A stretch of DNA of 64,000 nucleotides from Heliocidaris tuberculata. Taxonomy: Eukaryota > Echinodermata > Echinoidea > Camarodonta > Echinometridae. Shown here piece after piece: positions 21,878 to 33,135 of this stretch (position 1 is the stretch's first letter; every line of letters starts with the position of its first letter). Made by a program: the position numbers and the translations under genes. The notes below the pieces were generated by a model. That model did no database searches. It was given only the letters and a program-made list of their open reading frames with translations, and had not been told where the DNA came from. Location: positions 2,612,672-2,676,671 of the forward strand of contig CM046833.1 in the NCBI GenBank assembly GCA_025618425.1, read 5' to 3'.

Positions 21878-24800
21878 CTGTATGCAGGAGAAGCACAAAA
21901 CAAAAAGAAGATGACAAAGTAAGCACTTCATTGTAGGTACATAGTTCAAGGTTCAAAGTTTATTTGAAACATTCTTGTAAAAAATGAGCAGAAATATACA
22001 TGTACATGTATGTGCATAAACAAACGGCAACCAGCAATATTTCGGGCGGTAAAAATAACAATGTTGTAACCGATCAAAATATCAGGAGCCGATTTGATAT
22101 AATTTTACAGAGGTAGGATCAAATCAGCTCCCAATAAAGTGAGTTTGTAATGTCATTGCCTAACAACACACCAGTTTATTTGTTTATATTAACACAAATT
22201 TTCAATTTTTGTCCAATGATATGATTTCCTCATAACTGGAACAAAATCCTAGTAACATGTTTTTGCAAATATTTCACATACTAAAAAAAAAAATTATGTG
22301 TACATATTAATGATAATTTTTAATGTGTATTCTATCAAAAAATCATATTTCTCATCATTTTTATAGTAAAGTGATTACTCTGTGTTAGTATGCAAAAACA
22401 TATTACTACAGATATAACTTGGTTCAAGTTATGAGGAAATCATATTCTTGGACAAAAATTTACAATTTGTGCTATTAATATAAACAAATTAATTGGTGTG
22501 TTATGGGGCAATGACATCGCAAACTCATTACTGAGTTGCTAATTTGTCTAGTGATTTTCATTGTTTTCTCAAGTTTTCATGTCATTAAAAATCATTAATT
22601 TCCTTAGTTGCCCAATTTTCCTCAAACTTTTTGATCTGTTTGTCTCATTTTTCTGCTTCTACCGAAAGCAAGTTATTCTGGGGTTGGACTTGCCCTTTTA
22701 AAACATCAATACCTTAGATTATTTTCCCATTTGAAGTTGTTATAAACCCTGCCTCTTACTGTCTAATGCTCTTATCTTGCCCCGAAAGTAAACAATTTGT
22801 CTTAAAATAGTGACCGTACCTGCGAGCCCCCATTTTGTATGATATCGCATTTGGATGACATCATTATTGTAGGCTCGCTTGACATTAACAATGGAGCAAA
22901 AAATCAAACGGCTTTCTACAATCTTGTTTTTCAAAGTATGCCATTGGAATATAGTTTTCAAGTCAAAGAATATTTTATTTTTCTCCTAACACTTAAGTCT
23001 TAAGTTTATTTTTAAAAGCTAAAATTTATTTTGTATTAATTATAACAAGATTCTTAAATGAGGATAGACAATGCTCAGGCATGTAGAGGGAGGGTATGTA
23101 TGTGCTCTTCACATGTGTACTCTGGAATATTTATCCTCAGTGCATGAATCTTCTTTCAATAACAAAATTGTTATTAGCTTTAAAAAGTAAGAATGTGGTG
23201 TAGGAAGTAAAATATAATATTCTTTGACTTGAGAAAAATACATTCTAAAGGCAAACTTTGAAAAAGAAAATTTAAGAAAGCCGTTTCATATTTTCTTAAT
23301 GCATTGTTAATGTTGGACGAGCCTAATAAATGATGTCATCCCAAAATGATGTATCTAAAATGGCGGCTAGCACATGACGTATGGACTGTCTCTATTCTAA
23401 GAGAAATTTTTGAGCTAACCTGCCAATTCGTTCATCCTAATTCTGATTTCAGATCTAACTTGCACTCTTAAGAATGTGCACTGTAATATGCAGAATTGCA
23501 ACTGAATTCAGTGACCGGGGTAGTAATGCTTTGGTCGGTTACATTGTAACTGGTATGGCGTTACTTGATCCAAGTTTGGTTAAAATCTCAATGGTTCTCA
23601 AGTTATCAAGGTAAAAAAAAAAAAAGGAGGAACAGACACACGGATGGACACCCCAAAATATAATGCCTCTAGAGGTGGAGGCATAAAAACGGGTTTGGAT
23701 TTTACCTGGGTTATACTTGAGGTTGTCAAGACCCATCTTGAATCCACAGCTCTCCCTGTAGTCATCGCTATAGAACACCTTGAACTCCTCACCAGGTTGC
23801 ATCTCCTTGATGGTGGTGAAGTAGATACGTCCATTGTACTGGCCTGCCTCGGCCGTCAACTCACCGGGATGTTGAGCAGAACGTACCATGGTGGACCATG
23901 CCTTTTCACCCTTCACGGGACTCAGAAAACCAACAACTCTGCCCTCTAGAGTCAGCTGCGGGAAAGGCAAGATGTGGAGGATGAAAGTCAAAGTGGCATT
24001 TTAAAGTTCACTTTCAAAATTGTTCATAAGGCTCATCATTGTAGGTGAATTCCAAAAAAGAAGATGATTTGTTGGAAAGTTGGATGAAGGAAAGGGGTGC
24101 GTTGAAGTTCCACTGGAGAAATGGAACTGGATTTAGTTAAAGAATAAGGTCACTGTTAAAGTTTACATTCATTCATTTATAATTATTTGACATAATGAGG
24201 AATATAAATGGCTGAAAATCAAGAAACCCTCAGACAATATGGATCAGTTCTCCAGTAGGAAAGAGAAATGAGCATGATATTCTGTAATGTGTGCTAGATA
24301 CAAATAAATCACTTTTTGTTTCCTTATTAGTGGTCTTAATATTCTTCTTTCACTTCTTCTTCTTCTTTTTCTTCCCCTCATTTATTATCATTATTATCAT
24401 TAGTATCATTGTCATTATCATCATTATAATTATTAAGTTTGTTATGACCATGTTACACAGATCCCAGATCTTAAATACCCCAAAACAAAACTTTTTAAAT
24501 GTCCAACCAAGACCTACCTCCCAAGACAAGATGTTATTGAAGTGAATAGGACCCTTGCCAAAGGCTCCTTTGAAAGGACCAAAGCGGACTCCTTTAGGGA
24601 TTGTCCCATCGGCGACCACGCAGACAGATTTCTGCCCAATTTTCCTGTATGCCAGTCCTTCTGGTAGAGGGCCACCTAGAGGGGGTTCCTCCTGTGCTAT
24701 ACCAGTAGCTTCTACTGGTACCTCTGCTGGTTCAGACGGTGCATGGCTAGGTTCAACAGGTGCTGAGCTAGTTTCTGGCGGTACCGATCGTTCTCCTGCT

Positions 24801-26623
24801 GGTACCGTCTGTGGTTGGAGAGTGACAATGCTTGGCGCAGTCGTATCCTGCCTGGGTTTACTAAGCACCGTGCTTGATGTTAAGGGTGTCCCACGACTAC
24901 CTGGTCCTGCCCTTGATGTTTGGATGTGTTGATCATTGGCTGTCTGTGAATACCCTACAGAGCAATTGCCTGACATCGCATTTTGCATCTGAAGAAGTGT
25001 TGTGTGGACATCATGATCTAAGCACAGAAATATCAAAGAATGAGATTTAAGTTACTCTATAACATGAGGTGATCTGGCATTTGCTCTGAAAAAAACTCCA
25101 ACAAACCCCCCCCCAAAAAAAAAAACAACAAACAAACCCAAACCCAAAAATCATTCAAGGGAAATATTCAAAGACAAGGAAGTATGGTATTTATTCATAT
25201 TTATTTTGGATAAGAAGGTAACTCAACTCCTTCAGTGGTTTATATGCTACTATATTTGGAGGCGCTGTATACAATAAAGTAGATATTTAACACATACGAT
25301 ACATAGTAATCCAAATTGTGATAGAATCCTCCTCTTGCAAGGGTCGAATACTGATTAGAATACATGATTGTAATGACAAATTGTATATATGCAGTAGTGC
25401 TGGTATCGACACGCCTAATGTCGCCACTATGGCGACAAAAGTACTGGTTTTGGACTTTGCCGACATGTCGACACGCATGCTCCGATGGCGACATAAAATG
25501 GGTCTTTTTACATGTACCTCGCCGAGGCGTCGTCCGCGCGTACGTGATTTGTTTCACATACGCATTAGCAGCGCGCACGCGCGACACGATCGCTGCGTAT
25601 CTAGCTGCGACGACTGGTATACATTACGTACATGTACATGCCTAGATATACGACACTAGCTGACTCGCACCGCATGACTTTCATTAATGCTTGATAAATT
25701 GGATCATACAAAACAAATTTTGGGGCAAATAGTTGACAGTGTGCATCTTTGAGAACTGTAAGTGAGTATGACTGTGAGTGTGAGCCCGTGAGGACATAGT
25801 GCATGTATTCCATGTAAAGCTCTTGTGAATTTGTGTCGGGTAACTCTGGTTTAATAGTGTACGGTCACTACGGGAGCGACCCGAGTTTAGACTTGTTTGA
25901 CTCATGTCCAGATGTCGACACATGTCGACATCGGCGTTAATTTTATTGCGACATGGCGACATAGATTTTCCATGCCGATACCAGCGTACTCCAAAACTTC
26001 TTTCATACAGGATCCATAATATTCACAGATTTTGAGTAAAAAGCCCATTGCAATCAGTCCAATCGGTCTGCAATCCAATTTTGGAAGAAAATGTAATAGC
26101 ATTTGATATAAACATTTAAACACATAAAATATTTTTGACTGAGGTTCTGAATAGTCATAAAGATAATAAAATTGAAAATATATTATAAAGTGTGTGGTGG
26201 GCTTAAGGCTCCTGTACATATTCCAAAATCTGGGGGCTCCAGATGTCAAATTTGTGAGCCCATGTTAGCATGGAGCGGTGGAGCCCTGGAATATATGTGC
26301 TTCACGTTTACAGATGGTAATTTTGACCTGGTTGATCACACACCTGACACTGTCACCATGGTGACGACATTCTCATTTCTGGCGACCTCTCCCAGCTGTG
26401 ACCCACCCACAGGTTCATGCGCACCACCGGCGATCCCCAGCCTGAACTCAGGGGGCAGCATGCCGGCGGTGTAGGGCATCTGAGACGGCTGGTGCAATGG
26501 TAATGACTGCTGGTACACGCCATGCTGTAAGTGTGCCGTGGTAGGGGGCATGTACTCAGTGACAGGGTGTTGGTGCTGGTGCTGGCCTTGGGTGCCTTGC
26601 TGGTTCATGTAGTTGTAATCCAT
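19674..26623 (-). CDS. PRDM-like protein, diverged PR domain plus 18 C2H2 zinc fingers (gene 2)
   Basis: Four coding exons on the minus strand (26623-26344, 25017-24518, 23955-23706, 21877-19674) join in frame: 3234 nt, 1077 aa plus stop, all GT-AG, intron phases 1, 0, 1. The N-terminus starts M-D-Y-N-Y and is Q/H-rich; a P/E/S/T-rich linker follows. The PR-like domain (about 211-335) keeps FGPFKG and VFYSDDY, but where gene 1 has NW...EQNL it reads AWSTMVRSAQHPGELTAEAG, so methyltransferase activity looks doubtful (inference). Eighteen C2H2 fingers lie at about 348-1060, with an acidic run (EDAVEEEEEEDEE) after finger 2. It is a nuclear DNA-binding protein by family knowledge; its target is unknown. 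It is the convergent paralogue of gene 1. Confidence 0.92.
22125..22539. mobile_element. Foldback element in gene 2 intron 3
   Basis: Two arms of roughly 170-200 bp are reverse complements. ATGTCATTGCC, then ACACACCAGTTTATTTG, then ATGATTTCCTCATAACT on the left each reappear inverted on the right (AGTTATGAGGAAATCAT at about 22428, then GGCAATGACAT at about 22507). No coding capacity. Confidence 0.85.
22801..23400. mobile_element. Second foldback element in gene 2 intron 3
   Basis: The left arm (GCGAGCCCCCATTTTGTATG, GATGACATCAT, TTAACAATG, AACGGCTTTCT, CAAGTCAAAGAATATT) is repeated inverted on the right (AATATTCTTTGACTTGAG at about 23217, then AGAAAGCCGTTTCATA, TGATGTCATC, ATGGCGGCTAGC). The arms are about 200 bp, the centre about 190 bp. 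Confidence 0.85.
23585..23690 (+). mobile_element. Helentron/pearl-like 3' terminus with hairpin
   Basis: ACAGACACACGGATGGACAC is followed by a stem-loop TGCCTCTAGAGGTGGAGGCA and an A-run. Same order (GGAC-rich tract, hairpin, A-run) as the end of the 1090-1655 element, but a different hairpin. Lies just 3' (gene sense) of gene 2's PR exon. Confidence 0.5.
23706..23955 (-). CDS. Gene 2 coding exon 3 (second half of PR domain)
   Basis: Acceptor CCTTTCCCGCAG before CTGACTC, donor AACCCAG|GTAAAA, 250 nt, phase 0 in and 1 out. It begins LTLEGRVVGFLSP and ends KVFYSDDYRESCGFKMGLDN. Same length and boundaries as gene 1 exon 4. Confidence 0.92.
24355..24440 (-). repeat. Pyrimidine and ATT-type microsatellite in gene 2 intron 2
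   Basis: CTTCTTCTTCTT-rich then TTATTATCATTATTATC-rich sequence. Confidence 0.85.
24518..25017 (-). CDS. Gene 2 coding exon 2 (linker and first half of PR domain)
   Basis: Acceptor TTTCTGTGCTTAG before ATCATGATG, donor TGGGAG|GTAGGT, 500 nt, phase 1 in and 0 out. It encodes a T/P/S/E-rich linker, then LPEGLAYRKI, FGPFKGAFG and ends ILSWE, the same break point as gene 1. Confidence 0.92.
25393..25990. mobile_element. MITE with GCTGGTATCG ends and TGTCGAC/TGTCGCC motifs, gene 2 intron 1
   Basis: The left end AGTAGTGCTGGTATCGAC is mirrored by GCCGATACCAGCGTACT at the right. Subterminal palindromes (TGTCGCCACTATGGCGACA, GACATGTCGAC) occur near both ends. The interior is GC-rich at 25510-25600 and has no domain-bearing frame. 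Confidence 0.7.
26344..26623 (-). CDS. Gene 2 coding exon 1 (N-terminus)
   Basis: ATG at 26623-26621, donor GTGTCAG|GTGTGT, 280 nt, phase 1. It encodes a Q/H/P-rich segment (GQHQHQHPVTEY) resembling gene 1's exon 1, then PEFRLGIAGG, comparable to the exon 1/2 junction of gene 1. Gene 1's first intron is absent here. Confidence 0.88.
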
Positions 26624-29600
26624 GACTCTCCTTGCATGACATTAACTCCCTGATTTACCTGGAATCGAGAAATAGACAACAAGAGGGTAAGGAAAGCTGA
26701 AAGACTTTCCAGTTCTTCCAAGTTTCATACATATTTTTCACAAACTTTTGGAAACTTAAAGGGTACCAATCACCAAAAATAATTTTGCTCTGTATGTTAG
26801 AGGTTTCATGTCGTTATACTATATTCAAAATATGGGCTTCAAATATTAATTCCATAAAGAGATATTGCAATTTCAATTACACTCTCTATAAGCGTAAAAG
26901 CGACTCGTGAGTAGACTATTTGACGCACCCGTACACGCTAGCCAAGATAAAGGCTCACACGGAACCAAACTCGGAGTTCGGTTCTGCACGAACATTTTCA
27001 TGTTATCCTTTATTTCCTTCATACTCATTAACTGTTGACCTACAGAATACCAGACAAAGTTCTTTGAGGTTGATTTTATACTTTCTAGCTGTACACAAAT
27101 TATTTTTTCAGGTGATTACCACACTTTAACACAAGGCAAAAATAGATACTGATCAAGACAATACAATCTGGCCTAGAAAACTGGCTACATGTGCATGCAT
27201 AAAGCTACAGATACATGTATGAACTGTGTGTAAGTAAATTTTCATCATTCTAAAATCAGTTTCTTCTAGATCTCTTCCAAAACTACTCCTCTTTTCTTTT
27301 TATGATTTTATATTCTTCTTTACTATACATTATCACATTATCACATTATCCTCCATCTATTTTTTTTTTCTTATTCTCTTTTCTCTCCTTGAAAAGTTGG
27401 GGAATTTGCAAAAGAATCAACAGTCTAATTTCAAAATGAAATTTCACAATCTTCAACCAAAGGAATTCTAATGAAATACCTAAAGGAAATACATTTATTT
27501 GGCCCAAAACGAAAGCCTTCAAAATTTAATCGCTCTTCTTTACACATTTATTTTCATCTGGTTTCCTATTCTCTAGGATCTTTTCTTTTTCTCTGACTTT
27601 TCAACTTTCTTCTTTTTCTCAAGCATTTCTAGGGGTTTCTTGTTGTCCTTGTTAGGGTCTAGATCTACTTTTATTTCTTTCCCTTTTTCTCCGTCTCAAA
27701 CCACTTCTCTTCAAGATCATGTTATCCTTCTTCTGTTTCTTCTCCATTTACTAGGTCCAGACCCTGTATTTCTTACTCTCCTGACTTCCTTGGTTTCATT
27801 ATCATGTTCATCTGTTGACTGTACAATATTTACAACATTAAAGGCATTGATTAACTTTGCCCAGGATTGAAAAAAAAAATCACTGTTCCAGCTAATGCTG
27901 TAATCATAATTGCAAACCTTTAGCTCAGACAGGAATCGCCTGAGTTTTATAAGCTGATCGGTGGTTTATATATCAAGATATTTACGATTGAACATTGATG
28001 TCGGGATAGAGTACCACCGAACCCTAAAGAACTCTTACGGTTGGCATAACTCGCTCTATCACAGAATACCGTACGGGCTGGAAACCCGCTCTGAAATCGC
28101 CAAGCGCTGGTGCTTGGTTTTTGTGACTGCAGCGCAGCGAAGAAGCCGGGCGACTTGCGCTAGCGATTGATGGCGATTTTCTCTTTTTTAGTATAGTAAA
28201 CGGGTTCCATTTTCTCTCATACTTTCACATATCCTTAATTATATATGTAGTTAGAGGACTGCACCCAATTCACTGGCATTTGAGCTGATTTTACAATTTT
28301 TCACAAAGTTAATCAATCACTTACATATATGACACACACAGTAACTAGAAATATATGAAGATCAGAGCATACAGATTGAAACGTCAACAACCACAAAGCT
28401 CTTAGCGGAGCTCACCAGCCCTTTTCAGGGCTCTTATTCCTTGAAAGATTACATGGTGTAACCCTGAAAAACTAAACCTACAAGAAATATACTGGAAGCA
28501 CACTGTCTGGCTCAGATCAAGGGTACCGTTAGATATACACAGTCCTATTCTAGTGATATCTTTCTTTTTATACTACCCATATGGGAATTACCATTTTTGT
28601 TTCAGAAAGGACATGCCAGAGAAGCTTAAAACAAGGTTTCATGTTAATGCCATCTGAATAAGAGACGATTTGTGGCAGATTTTATGCCTAAAATGCCCTT
28701 TTTGGACATACATGTACATTTTTTGTAATGTTACATTCACAACATGCACATAATGTGTACATGTATTGTAACCGGGGTTTTCCAAAATTTAAAATTTAAA
28801 CATGTAAACATGTGCGCAAAGCGCACAACACGAGCGCGAAGCGCAAAGACCTTGCGGCCGGGGTCCAGGACCCGCTTAAGGGCCCTGGAAGCTCTGGGGT
28901 TTCTAGATCTATGCTCTCTGGTGCAATCTAGCCCTATTTTTGAACATTTCATGTTAGATTAAGAATCAAGATTTGTGAGAATAATTTTTCCAATTCATTA
29001 AATTTAGTTTTCTTTTGCTCCTCATATTCTACATGTATTCAATACTGAAATTAAATTTTCTGCCTTCTTCCTGTGCGCTTTGGGGGGACCTGAATAGAAA
29101 AAAAAAAAAATTTCGCTGGGCCGGCTGTATGAATGAGCAGGTCTAATGCACACATTAACATTTTGTGGGATCAGCGAAACGATGGAGAGTATACATACTT
29201 ACAAATACGCGAGCTCCGTATGTGTATATGGGCTGTTACGTTCTCCCGGCCAGGGCCGGCCTGGATCGGGGTAGCAAGCCAGTGGCGTTCCGCTGTGCAT
29301 TTGGCGGATGTATTTTGAATCAAGATGATCGTGGAGCAAATAAAACTTGTGTTTCATCAGTTTTACCTTTCATAAAATGACTGAAACCTCATTGTATGTA
29401 TTTTTGTATGTTCAAAAGGTTTTAATAGTTGTTGATTATGGGAATTTCCGTGCGAGTCTCTGTTAAGGATCTGTTTCAATGTCTTGATTTTAAACATGTC
29501 GGGCCGAACACGAATCCTGTCGGCGTTAAATGTTAAAAGCCGTCGTGGAAAATACATTCTTCTGTTCAGATGACACTGGAAATACACTTCCTCTAGGTTT

Positions 29601-29645
29601 CACATGTGTTACTGTATAAGCTAATATTGACAATCTTTACTAGTT
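26624..29645. other. 5' flank of gene 2; no further gene seen
   Basis: Mostly AT-rich non-coding sequence. A GC-rich dispersed-repeat-like segment at 28800-28930 contains GTGCGCAAAGCGCAC and GGGTCCAGGACCC palindromes. Frames at 26920-29587 have no domain or splice context. Confidence 0.5.
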
Positions 29646-30443
29646 TACTACTATAGTCAAGGATTGTATTTCCAAACAGACTGTATTACCGAACGTGTAC
29701 AGTTAAGCACCTAAAATGGGTTTTCATACGCGTGGGACTACGCGTATGAAAACCACACTATTGAAACAAAGGTTGCGTCTTTTTCCCATAGGTTTCACAC
29801 GTACGGAAATGCAGTATTTTTTTCAAGGGACCAAAACACCGCGTCGTTGGGAAGGGGTTCACTCGGAATTAGGGAATATCGTATTAAATCTACGTTGTCT
29901 TTTTAAAATTCCATCAACTTCTTTTTCTGTAGGACTTTGAGCATTTATTATTTAAGTTTGACAGATATTCGTATGATATTTTATTTGCTATCATTGATTT
30001 TCTGAAAAGTGTTCGGACACTGAGTCCACCACCATACTATGGTGGTTGATCTAGTGTCCGAACACTTTTCAGAAAATCAACGATAGCAAATAAAATATGA
30101 AACGAATATCTGTCAAACTATACATAATGAATGCTCAAAGTCCTACAAAAAAAGAAGTTGATGGAATTTTAAAAAGACAACGTAGATTTAATACGATATT
30201 CCCTTCCGAGTGAACCCCTTCCCAACGATGCGGCGTTTTGGTCCCTTGAAAAAGGTACTGTATTTCCGAACGTGTGAAACCTATGGCTATGGGAAAAAGA
30301 CACAACCTTTGTTTCAATAGTGTGGTTTTCATACGCGTAATCCCACGCGTATGAAAACCCATTTTAGGCGCTTAACTGTCATACTCTACACGTTCGGTAA
30401 TACAATCTGTTCGGAATTACAATCCTTGACTATACTACTACTA
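29646..30443. repeat. ~0.8-kb near-perfect palindrome with tiny loop
   Basis: The arms of about 390 bp mirror around about 30037 (CCACCATACTATGGTGG). The outer bases TACTACTATAGTCAAGGATT face AATCCTTGACTATACTACTA. A smaller palindrome, TTTTCATACGCG...CGCGTATGAAAA, is nested in each arm (29720-29753 and its mirror). Frames of 74-75 codons in the two arms are mirror images and not coding. Consistent with a foldback or long-TIR element lacking a transposase. Confidence 0.92.
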
Positions 30444-30458
30444 GGAATAGGATGGGGG

Positions 30459-30679
30459 GTTGTGTGTCCGGAAACTTAACAAAAATTAGTCTGTCAATTT
30501 TGCCCCTAGGATTTTACGTAAAATATGTATCACGTAACACTAAAATCAGTGAACATTAGCAATTCATATCATTTTCAACCTATCCTGTAAAAGATTTGTG
30601 ACAATTCAAATGAAAAATTGTTTAATTTACTGTTTAAAAATGACCTGTCAGGATAACCAACCTGTCCGGACACACAACG
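30459..30679. mobile_element. MITE with GTTGTGTGTCCGG ends
   Basis: GGTTGTGTGTCCGG at 30459 is mirrored by CCGGACACACAAC at 30665-30678. Related ends occur upstream of gene 1 at about 2054 and 2855. Confidence 0.7.
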
Positions 30680-30682
30680 TCT

Positions 30683-32108
30683 GGGTTAGCTATACGAGCT
30701 CTGTGGCTTATCAATCTGGTACTGGCCACAGAGCTATACAGCCCATGCCTATAGTATACTGTGTGTGGAGGAGGATATCAACCAAAAAATCTAGATCTAA
30801 ATATCACCATTTCCCACATACTGTGAGCCATGCAAACCACCCTCGGAGTTTGCTAAAGGGGTTACCTTCCAGGATCAACTAAGATTGTAAAAATTGAATG
30901 AATAAAAAAGTAAAAAAGCCACAAAATCGGCAGGTGTGATCGGGTTTTTTTTACCTTTCATATGTAACTTGTATATATGGGACTACACCAATCTTTATCT
31001 TGTGAATCCGGGCTAACTCGGCACTAGGGCGAAGTCGGCCCAACCGTAAATGCGAGGCCGAGTTAGCCCGGAGAGGTTGAATCGATCATGAAATACCAAT
31101 CCGTAAGGTTTTGTTTTGATTACTAAATACGAGCTAAGAATACGTTTTTTAAACATTCTTTTGATAGAATTGTATGAAATACTTACTTTGAGGATAATCT
31201 TGCAATTTTCTTGAGCTAATATCAATTTAAAGTGACATTTTGGGCAGTTTAATCACTCACAGCTCGCATATATTCGCAATCGCCGTGCGTTGCATTCACT
31301 GACTCAGTGACTGTGTTTGGTACTCGGACTCGTATCTGGAGACATATTTTGATGAATGAATTACTGCAAAATTCCGTAGATCTTAATCATGTCTGAAACA
31401 TAACAACTCATTATATGTTAATTAGTTCCAAATTCATGATGGATAAAAACAAATTTACCGAGTTTTTCACTGAGTAATTTGCAGTTTGCAAAATGTGTGT
31501 CCGACTCATTGCTCCGAATACCGTAGCAAACACAGTGCATGCTACGGCCTATACGCACGGCGATTCGGAGCAGTATCGTGTGATTAAACTGCATAGAAAT
31601 GTCACTTTTATATTATGTTAACTCAAGAAAATTGCAAGATTATCTTCAAAGTGAGTATTTCATACAATTCTATAAAAAAGAATGGTTAATAAACATATTC
31701 TTAGCTAGTAATCACAACAAAACCTTACGGATTGGTATTTCATGATCGATTTAAACCCTCCGGGCTAACTCGGCCTCACTTTTCCCGTAGTGCCGAGTTC
31801 GCCCGACCCTTATCTTGCATGTGTAGTCCCATATATACAAGTTACAAGTGCAAGGTAAAAAAAACCCGATCACACCTGCCGATTTTGTGGCTTTTTTTCT
31901 TTTTTATTCATTCAATTTTTACAATCTTAGTTGATCCTGGAAGGTAACCCCTTTAGTGAACTCCGAGGGTGGTTTGCATGGCTCACAGTATGTGGGAAAT
32001 GGTGATATTTAGATCTAGATTTTTTGGTTGATATCCTCCTCCACACACAGTATAGGCATGGGCTGTATAGCTCTGTGCTAGCTATACGAGCTCTGTGGCT
32101 TATCAATC
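30683..32108. repeat. ~1.4-kb inverted repeat (palindrome unit 1)
   Basis: The left arm (about 30683-31290) reappears inverted at about 31520-32108. Markers: CTATACGAGCTCTGTGGC, GGAGGAGGATATCAACCAAA, CTTGTATATATGGGACTACA, GGCCGAGTTAGCCCGG and ACGCACGGCGATTCGG-type segments each occur in both orientations. A less symmetric spacer of roughly 200 bp lies near 31300-31500. No transposase-like frame. Confidence 0.88.
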
Positions 32109-32109
32109 T

Positions 32110-32862
32110 GGTACTGGCCACAGAGCTATACAGCCCATGCTAGCTATACGAGCTCTGTGGCTTATCAATCTGGTACTGGCCACAGAGCTATAGTCTACCG
32201 CCCATGCCTATAATGTGTGTGGAGGAGGATATCAACCAAAAAATCTAGATCTAAATATCACCATTTCCCACATACTGTGAGCCATGCAAACCACCCTCGG
32301 AGTTTGCTAAAGGGGTTACCTTCCAGGATCAACTAAGATTGTAAAAATTGAGTGAATGAAAAAGAAAAAAAGCCACAAAATTGGCAGGTATGATCAGGTT
32401 TTTTTACCTTGCACTTGTAACTTGTATATATGGGACTACACATGCAAGGTAAGATTGGTGTAGTCCCATATATACAAGTTACACAGTGTAACTTGTATAT
32501 ATGGGACTACACCAATCTTACCTTGCATGTGTAGTCCCATATATACAAGTTACAAGTGCAAGGTAAAAAAACCTGATCACACCTGCCAATTTTGTGGCTT
32601 TTTTTCTTTTTCATTCATTCAATTTTTACAATCTTAGTTGATCCTGGAAGGTAACCCCTTTAGCATGTTTAGCAAACTCCGAGGGTGGTTTGCATGGCTC
32701 ACAGTATGTGGGAAATGGTGATATTTAGATCTAGATTTTTTGGTTGATATCCTCCTCCACACACAGTATAGGCATGGGCTGTATAGCTCTGTGGCCAGTA
32801 CCAGATTGATAAGCCACAGAGCTCGTATAGCTAGGTCTGTGCCTGTGGCCAGTACCACTACC
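32110..32862. repeat. Palindrome unit 2, sharing arms with unit 1
   Basis: Centred near 32485 (TTACACAGTGTAA). The arms of about 370 bp match the outer 330 bp of unit 1. With unit 1, the arm sequence is present four times, alternating in orientation. Shorter than unit 1 because the central CGAGTTAGCCCGG part is missing. Confidence 0.88.
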
Positions 32863-32872
32863 AGAGCAGCGT

Positions 32873-33135
32873 TTCATCAAACGGTTATAAGTACAAGTTC
32901 CCCGACATCCCATTGAAACGCGTGTATCAAAATTAACATGCGTTTCAATGGGGTGTCGGCGAACTTGTACTTATGACGGTTTGATGAAACGATGCCCTGG
33001 GCATCCTTTCATCAAACCGTCATAACTACAAGTTAGCCGACATCCTATTGAAACGCGTGTTAGTTTTAATACACGCGTTTCAATGTGATGTCGGCGAACT
33101 TGTACTTATTATGACCGTTTGATGAAACGCTGCCC
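32873..33135. mobile_element. Two abutting small palindromic MITEs (GCAGCGTTTCATCAAACGG)
   Basis: Copy 1 at 32873-32998 and copy 2 at 32998-33135 each have ends of CGTTTCATCAAACCGTCAT type and centre on an AAACGCGTGT...ACACGCGTTT stem. They interrupt a duplicated stretch of the neighbouring palindrome (CCAGTACC...AGATTGATAAGCC), showing later insertion. Confidence 0.82.

Noticed and set aside
29716..30362. Two similar 74-75 codon frames on opposite strands
   Set aside because: They are mirror images created by the 0.8-kb palindrome, with no other sign of coding.
30598..32913. Several repeated frames containing VWRRISTKKSRSKYHHF-like segments
   Set aside because: They are the same palindrome arm read four times; identical DNA, no start context, no domain.
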